Assembly (NCBI GenBank): GCA_050246595.1
Contig: JBFWVT010000056.1
Location: 1-31,073 of the forward strand
Reading direction: 5' to 3'
Origin: DATARH01 sp050246595
GTDB lineage: Bacteria; Pseudomonadota; Alphaproteobacteria; ATCC43930; CGMCC-115725
Length of the DNA stretch: 31,073 bases
Positions 27,752 through 31,073 of this stretch are shown here, one piece after another. Under the pieces are notes generated by a model that was not told the origin of the DNA, ran no database searches, and saw only the letters and a program-made list of their open reading frames with translations. The stretch's first letter is position 1, and the number at the start of each line of letters is the position of its first letter. The position numbers were made by a program, and so were the translations under genes.

Positions 27752-28120
27752 TTGGCTAAACCCGAATGGGGTACAAAGCGCATCTGCCCGAGCTGCGGTA
27801 CGCGCTACTACGATCTGATGCGCGATCCCGTGATCTGCCCGAAATGCAGCACGCCGTTCGATCCCGAAACCTTCCTGAAGGCTCGCCGATCGCGGCCGGC
27901 CGCCCCGGTCGAAAAGGAACTCGAACCGGTGGGCGCCGATGAGATCGATCCCGATCTCGAAGCCGACGATGCCGAGGCGGCCGAGGAGGAAGAGGAGGAT
28001 GTGCCGCTCGATGAGAGCGAGGAGGAAGACGAGGAGCTGATCGAGGACGCCTCCGAACTCGGCGAGGACGAAGACGACATGGCCGAGGTTATCGACAATG
28101 TCGAGGACGAGGAACCCTGA
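27752..28120 (+). CDS. TIGR02300 family (FYDLN-type) zinc-ribbon acidic protein
   Basis: A 122-residue protein starting at TTG 27752, chosen because AAGGAG lies eight bases upstream and the family begins with 'AKPEWGTKR'. A zinc ribbon is formed by CPSC (C12, C15) and CPKC (C29, C32), with YYDLMRDP between them, the variant of the FYDLN signature. After about residue 60 the chain is almost entirely acidic (Glu/Asp runs), probably disordered. The family is conserved in alphaproteobacteria next to aroA and a tRNA-Ala, as here, and its function is unknown. A serine-rich antisense frame over the acidic tail is a compositional shadow. Confidence 0.92.
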   Translation: MAKPEWGTKRICPSCGTRYYDLMRDPVICPKCSTPFDPETFLKARRSRPAAPVEKELEPVGADEIDPDLEADDAEAAEEEEEDVPLDESEEEDEELIEDASELGEDEDDMAEVIDNVEDEEP

Positions 28121-28325
28121 ACCGGGTCATCCGGTCCTTTGTCATCCGGTCAGGGACCGTCATTCGGCCGAGCGCCGGGGCGCGCACCGCAGGCGAGCGG
28201 GTCGGGCGGCAAATTCGGTGATTTTCCCCTTGCCGCGGCGCACGCCCGTTCCTAACTTTGCCGCCGTGCAATGAATTTCCCGCCCCGACGCAGCCGGCTT
28301 TCGGCGCAAGGGGCGGAGGTGGATT

Positions 28326-28401
<76 letters not shown>

Positions 28402-28410
28402 ATACAAGCA

Positions 28411-28441
28411 AGGGCTTAGCCGGCAGCGGCTAGGCCCTTTT
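28411..28441 (+). terminator. Rho-independent terminator of the tRNA-Ala transcript
   Basis: Arms AGGGCTTAGCCG (28411-28422) and CGGCTAGGCCCT (28427-28438) pair at all twelve positions, allowing one G-T wobble, around a GCAG loop, and are followed by TTT. The position, ten bases after the tRNA CCA end, fits termination. Confidence 0.8.
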
Positions 28442-28844
28442 CGGCTTATCGGCTACCATATGGCTACCACGCGAAATCGAAGTGCAGCGTACTTTCGGCA
28501 GCAATCTGTCGCAGTTCGGTAGCGGGTCGTAATCCGATTGCATTTCAACCTTGCCAGGACGAGGGCGGCGACAGCCACACCCTAAATCTGGCCACGGCCT
28601 CGCAAGCCAACCAGCGCCTGAGCCGAGCCGATAGCAGGACAGCAGGCCCCGCCTGGACCCCGGGCGGGTATCGCTGAGTGAAAACTCGGTCCCGCGCTTC
28701 TCAGAGCGCCAGCCCCGGTTGCGTCGTGCGCCTTCGTAGCTTGTACTTCGACGATCATTCATAGCTTTATGAGACGCACGCTCTTGTGGCGGCATGTAGC
28801 TTCAAGCCGATCGTTTATCGACCTGATCGCAAAGATTAAAGATT
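28442..28844. other. Non-coding start of the element beyond tRNA-Ala
   Basis: About 400 bp without a credible gene. A direct repeat GGCTACCA occurs at 28451-28458 and 28462-28469 just past the terminator, possibly an integrase arm-type site, but this is weak. The last 150 bp, with clustered AT-rich bases (TTCATAGCTTTATGAGACG, and AAAGATTAAAGATT before the next ATG), probably hold the promoter region of the DUF2285 gene. No integrase gene is visible. Confidence 0.4.
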
Positions 28845-29414
28845 ATGGACCACCCCTCTCATCCGACCGAGCCACCTGTCGTCGATACCGCGCCGAGCGA
28901 TCCGCAACCGACCGATTACGATCGCGCGCATTTAAGGACCTACTTGCGCCTGCTCGATGCTGCTGCCGAAGGCGCCGCTTGGGAGGAGGCAGCGCGCATC
29001 GTTCTCGGCATCGACCCGCCGGCCGAGCCCGACCGGGCTCGAAGCGTCTATGACACGCATCTCGCGCGAGCCCTTTGGCTATGTCAGCACGGCTATCGCG
29101 AGGTCTTGAAGTCGCCAAGCCGAGTGGATGGGCAGATTGCCCCAGCTGCGGCAGCGTTAAGCATTGCGCCCGAGAGCGCGGTCGAGCTTCCACCGCGAGA
29201 ATACGTTTGTCTGACACTGGCTGGCGATCCGCTGCCGCTCATCACCACGTCCCCTCCTGGAGCCTGCCGAGCTGGCCTGGGAATTCCCGCGACGCAACCC
29301 GGATTACCATGCTTCGTTCACGGCTCACTCCCCGGCTGCGGATCGCAAGCCCGACGGCCCAGCCCGGCGTTGGGGGTTGCGCTTCTTCGCCGACCCGAAA
29401 CATGCCGCCCATGA
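28845..29414 (+). CDS. Short DUF2285-type protein (probably lost its original stop)
   Basis: From ATG 28845, residues 24-88 read DYDRAHLRTYLRLLDAAAEG, then AWEEAARIVLGIDPPAEPDR and LARALWLCQHGYREVL. This is the compact DUF2285-type DNA-binding domain of small proteins found near the replication and regulatory end of alphaproteobacterial conjugative elements. Relatives usually stop soon after the 'GYR-x-LL' segment, at about 90 residues. Here the frame runs on for another hundred residues, out of frame over the start of the next gene, with low-complexity sequence. I therefore think the native stop was lost or altered and that the coding part ends near 29110. No strong ribosome binding site is visible. 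Confidence 0.65.
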   Translation: MDHPSHPTEPPVVDTAPSDPQPTDYDRAHLRTYLRLLDAAAEGAAWEEAARIVLGIDPPAEPDRARSVYDTHLARALWLCQHGYREVLKSPSRVDGQIAPAAAALSIAPESAVELPPREYVCLTLAGDPLPLITTSPPGACRAGLGIPATQPGLPCFVHGSLPGCGSQARRPSPALGVALLRRPETCRP

Positions 29415-29944
29415 AGCCAACGTCTTCTGGCATCCGAACGAAACGGCCTTTGTCATCATCCTCGGTCCCCGCCGGGACCGAGGCGGCGTCGAGGCGTTTG
29501 CGATCGACGACTGGCTGATGAGCCTGCCGTCCCGTCGCGCCGCCGACGGCACGCATGTCCTGCTCAAGGACGGCAAGCACCGCTACCAATTTCTGCTGAC
29601 CACGCCGCCGAAGCGAGGCGTGGTGCGGGTCGTGGTGATGCCGCTCGACATCACCACCCCGTACCGCGGGCACGTGACGCACAAGTTCTGGGACTACGCC
29701 TCGCGCGGACACCCGCGGCCGCGCTTTACCGCCGCCAGCCGTCTCGATCGGCTCAATATGGCGCTGCGTGCGCTCGACCTGCGCCTTGCCGGCGGCACTT
29801 ACCGCTCGATCGCCGAGGGGCTCCTCGGTCCGTTACGGGCCGACCAGGCGCCATGGAAAACCGCAGCGACCCGCGACACGGTAATTCGCCTGGTGCGGAC
29901 CGGCTTCATTCATGATGCGCGGCGGCTATCGCAGGTTGCTGGGT
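29207..29944 (+). pseudogene. DUF6499/DUF2285 transcriptional-regulator-like gene with two frameshifts
   Basis: Three frames must be joined. Frame A from about 29207 (a possible TTG start) reads MSDTGWRSAAAHHHVPS. Near 29255 it shifts by one base to frame B, EPAELAWEFPRRNPDYHASF, and RWGLRFFADPKHAAHEANVF. The tryptophan-rich start is typical of DUF6499. Frame B continues through LDRLNMALRALDLRLAGGTY, RSIAEGLLG and PWKTAATRDTVIRLVRTGF (the DUF2285 core). After GF at about 29910 the family ending MMRGGYRRLLG is found in frame C, one base away. Two small indels thus break an otherwise well-preserved gene of about 245 codons. The 3' end runs into truncated repA. Sequencing error is possible but unlikely for two separate sites. 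Confidence 0.7.
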
Positions 29945-30308
29945 CCGAGCGAAGGAGCCGGGTCGAAGCGGTGCCCGAGCACGGCATGGCGACAATCCGG
30001 GATGCCGACGTGCTGATCTGGGCGGCCAGTCAGATCGTCGAAGCCCGCGACGCCGGTCTGCAGACCTCGCGCCTGATGGCGGCAACCTCCTACGAGATCC
30101 TGACCTCCATCGGCCGTGGCACGAGCGCGCGCGATTATCACCGCCTGAAGGCGGCGCTCGATCGGCTGCGGGCGACGACGGTCGCGACATCACTCCGCCA
30201 ATCGAAGGAGCGGCGGCTGCATCGCTTCTCGTGGATCAATGGATCGACCGAGCGCGCCGACACGCATGGACATCCCGACGGCATCGACCTGATTGTGCCG
30301 GATTGGTT

Positions 30309-30494
30309 GGTAATGTCTCAGTTTGAATGAAACAGCGGCACTGTCATTCCGGGGCCGTCCGCAGGGCGGAACCCGGAATCCATGAACATCAACCTCTCCA
30401 AGGACTTCAGGGGCCTGTGTTGATGGATTCCGGGCTCGCGGGCTACGCCCGCGCCCCGGAATGACAAGGTTGCAATTCAAACTGAGACACTACC
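30309..30494. mobile_element. Non-autonomous palindromic element (MITE-like), copy 3, 186 bp, inside repA
   Basis: The same length and terminal repeats as copy 1 (10033-10218), with only three substitutions between them. It is flanked by a perfect 8-bp target duplication GATTGGTT (30301-30308 and 30495-30502). The insertion lies in the repA codons for VPDW-F and creates the short ending LVMSQFE followed by a stop. It demonstrates the element's boundaries independently, because the empty site is predictable from the reading frame. Confidence 0.95.
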
Positions 30495-30797
30495 GATTGG
30501 TTCTGTCGCGCCGTGCTCGACAATGCGCTCGTGCTGACCATTGACCCCGGCTATTTCAGCCTGACAGGCGGCCTGGAACGCCGGCTCCATCGCATCGTCC
30601 GCAAGCATGCCGGCCATCAGCCCGGCGGCTGGCGTTTTGAATTCCGGCATCTCCATGCGAAATCGGCGAGCCTCTCGCCGTTCAAGCGTTTCGCCCACGA
30701 ACTGCGCAACATCGCCCGCCGGCAATCCCTGCCGGGCTACCGGCTGAGCGTGCACCGCGAGCCGGACGGTCGCGAGATCCTCGCCTTTGCCAGCATT

Positions 30798-30875
30798 TTA
30801 TCCACAAGGGTCTGTGGACAATCTGTGGATCCGCTCGTGCTATCGGGAACCGCGGGGCACGTGCTATCAGGAACC
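30798..30875. promoter_or_regulatory. Origin-like cluster: DnaA boxes and two iteron-like repeats
   Basis: TTATCCACA at 30798-30806 is a perfect DnaA box. TGTGGACAA at 30813-30821 and TGTGGATCC at 30824-30832 are reverse-oriented near matches. Immediately after, the 16-mer CGTGCTATCRGGAACC occurs twice, at 30836-30851 and 30860-30875, with a 24-bp period. They lie within the 3' end of the repA coding frame, as expected of RPA-type plasmid origins. Whether this origin still fires is doubtful given the broken repA. Confidence 0.65.
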
Positions 30876-31073
30876 GGGATCGCCATTCTCGGCAAGCAAA
30901 TCAGCAGCTTGCGGGCCGCCCAACTTGGCATCTAACAGACAAGAGTCTTATTGGTGCATCCGGCGAATCGGATACGACTTTTGTGAGGCTGGAGGGTTAT
31001 ACGGGCGCCGGTCCGGGCTGGGGCGGTTGCCATGATCCTCCGGGTGGGCGCGTTGCGCGGGGAGGAGGCACAT

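Larger units (their letters stand above)
29945..30935 (+). pseudogene. Replication initiator protein A (RPA-type repA), 5'-truncated and split by mobile element 3
   Basis: The first part (29945-30308) reads VEAVPEHGMATIRDADVLIW, AASQIVEARDAGLQTSRLMA, LTSIGRGTSARDYHRLKAAL and IDLIVPDW. The second part (30503-30935) reads AVLDNALVLTIDPGYFSLTG, then LHRIVRKHAGHQPGGWRFEF and RHLHAKSASLSPFKRFAHEL. Together these are the conserved core of RPA-family plasmid initiators. Removing 30309-30494 plus one copy of the 8-bp duplication joins DW-F-CRAVLDN in frame. The usual N-terminal 40-60 residues are missing: the remnant is fused to the DUF2285 gene end at about 29945. The C-terminus overlaps DnaA boxes and iteron-like repeats. 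It is not expected to function. Confidence 0.85.

Noticed and set aside
27504..27752. 83-codon upstream extension of aroA
   Set aside because: It is not homologous in character to EPSP synthases and overlaps the divergent promoter region and the start of the TIGR02300 gene.
27808..28098. Ser-rich minus-strand frame
   Set aside because: It is the antisense of the Glu/Asp runs of the TIGR02300 protein, so a compositional artefact.
30936..31073. Possible parA start after repA (ATGATCCTCC near 31032)
   Set aside because: The following codons (MILRVGALRGEEAH) do not show the ParA Walker motif, and the sequence ends too soon to judge.

Overview
The window looks like chromosomal DNA of a GC-rich alphaproteobacterium, probably Rhodospirillales-like. 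The evidence is a set of lineage-typical blocks: ileS-lspA-bamF(DUF3035) followed by two M16 peptidase genes; a DUF2125 protein; rpsA-cmk-aroA divergent from a TIGR02300 (FYDLN-type) acidic protein; and a tRNA-Ala(GGC). All assignments come from reading the sequence and translations, without database searches.

Layout. 1-794 is insertion-sequence debris: the 3' end of one IS630-type transposase that truncated a small gene, and an internally deleted remnant of a second IS630-type element whose terminal repeat abuts the cydB stop codon. 795-9880 is a mostly co-oriented minus-strand block: ileS, lspA, bamF and an active/inactive M16 pair are packed with ATGA overlaps, then come cydA and cydB of a short-Q-loop (CIO-type) bd oxidase. 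10033-12302 holds a palindromic mobile element, a Rid-family protein, a small Cys-X2-Cys protein and metC. 12573-16081 is a locally AT-richer island: a second mobile element, then a three-gene plus-strand operon (polytopic membrane protein, small membrane-anchored protein, and an LTA-synthase-like membrane sulfatase-fold enzyme). 16114-18370 holds a VOC protein, an MFS transporter and a 60-residue protein. 18716-21695 holds a secreted protein that looks like a B-lectin/aerolysin-fold fusion with a PEP-CTERM-like tail, and an acyl-CoA ligase. 21731-23322 holds palindromic repeats (one a 99-bp TA-flanked MITE) around a DUF2125 gene. 23323-28120 is the housekeeping block rpsA, cmk, aroA and the acidic zinc-ribbon protein.

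28326-31073 begins with tRNA-Ala(GGC) and its terminator and then carries decayed remains of a plasmid-derived or integrative conjugative element: a small DUF2285 protein, a frameshifted DUF6499/DUF2285 regulator fused by deletion to a 5'-truncated replication initiator (RPA/RepA type), and DnaA-box and iteron-like repeats. The repA remnant is split by the third copy of the 186-bp mobile element, and removing the element plus one target duplication restores its reading frame exactly.

The most informative signals are (1) a non-autonomous element family (three copies, shared terminal inverted repeats, 7-8 bp target duplications), (2) the repA disruption and ICE decay at tRNA-Ala, (3) the lectin/aerolysin-like secreted protein, and (4) the compositionally distinct envelope-type operon.
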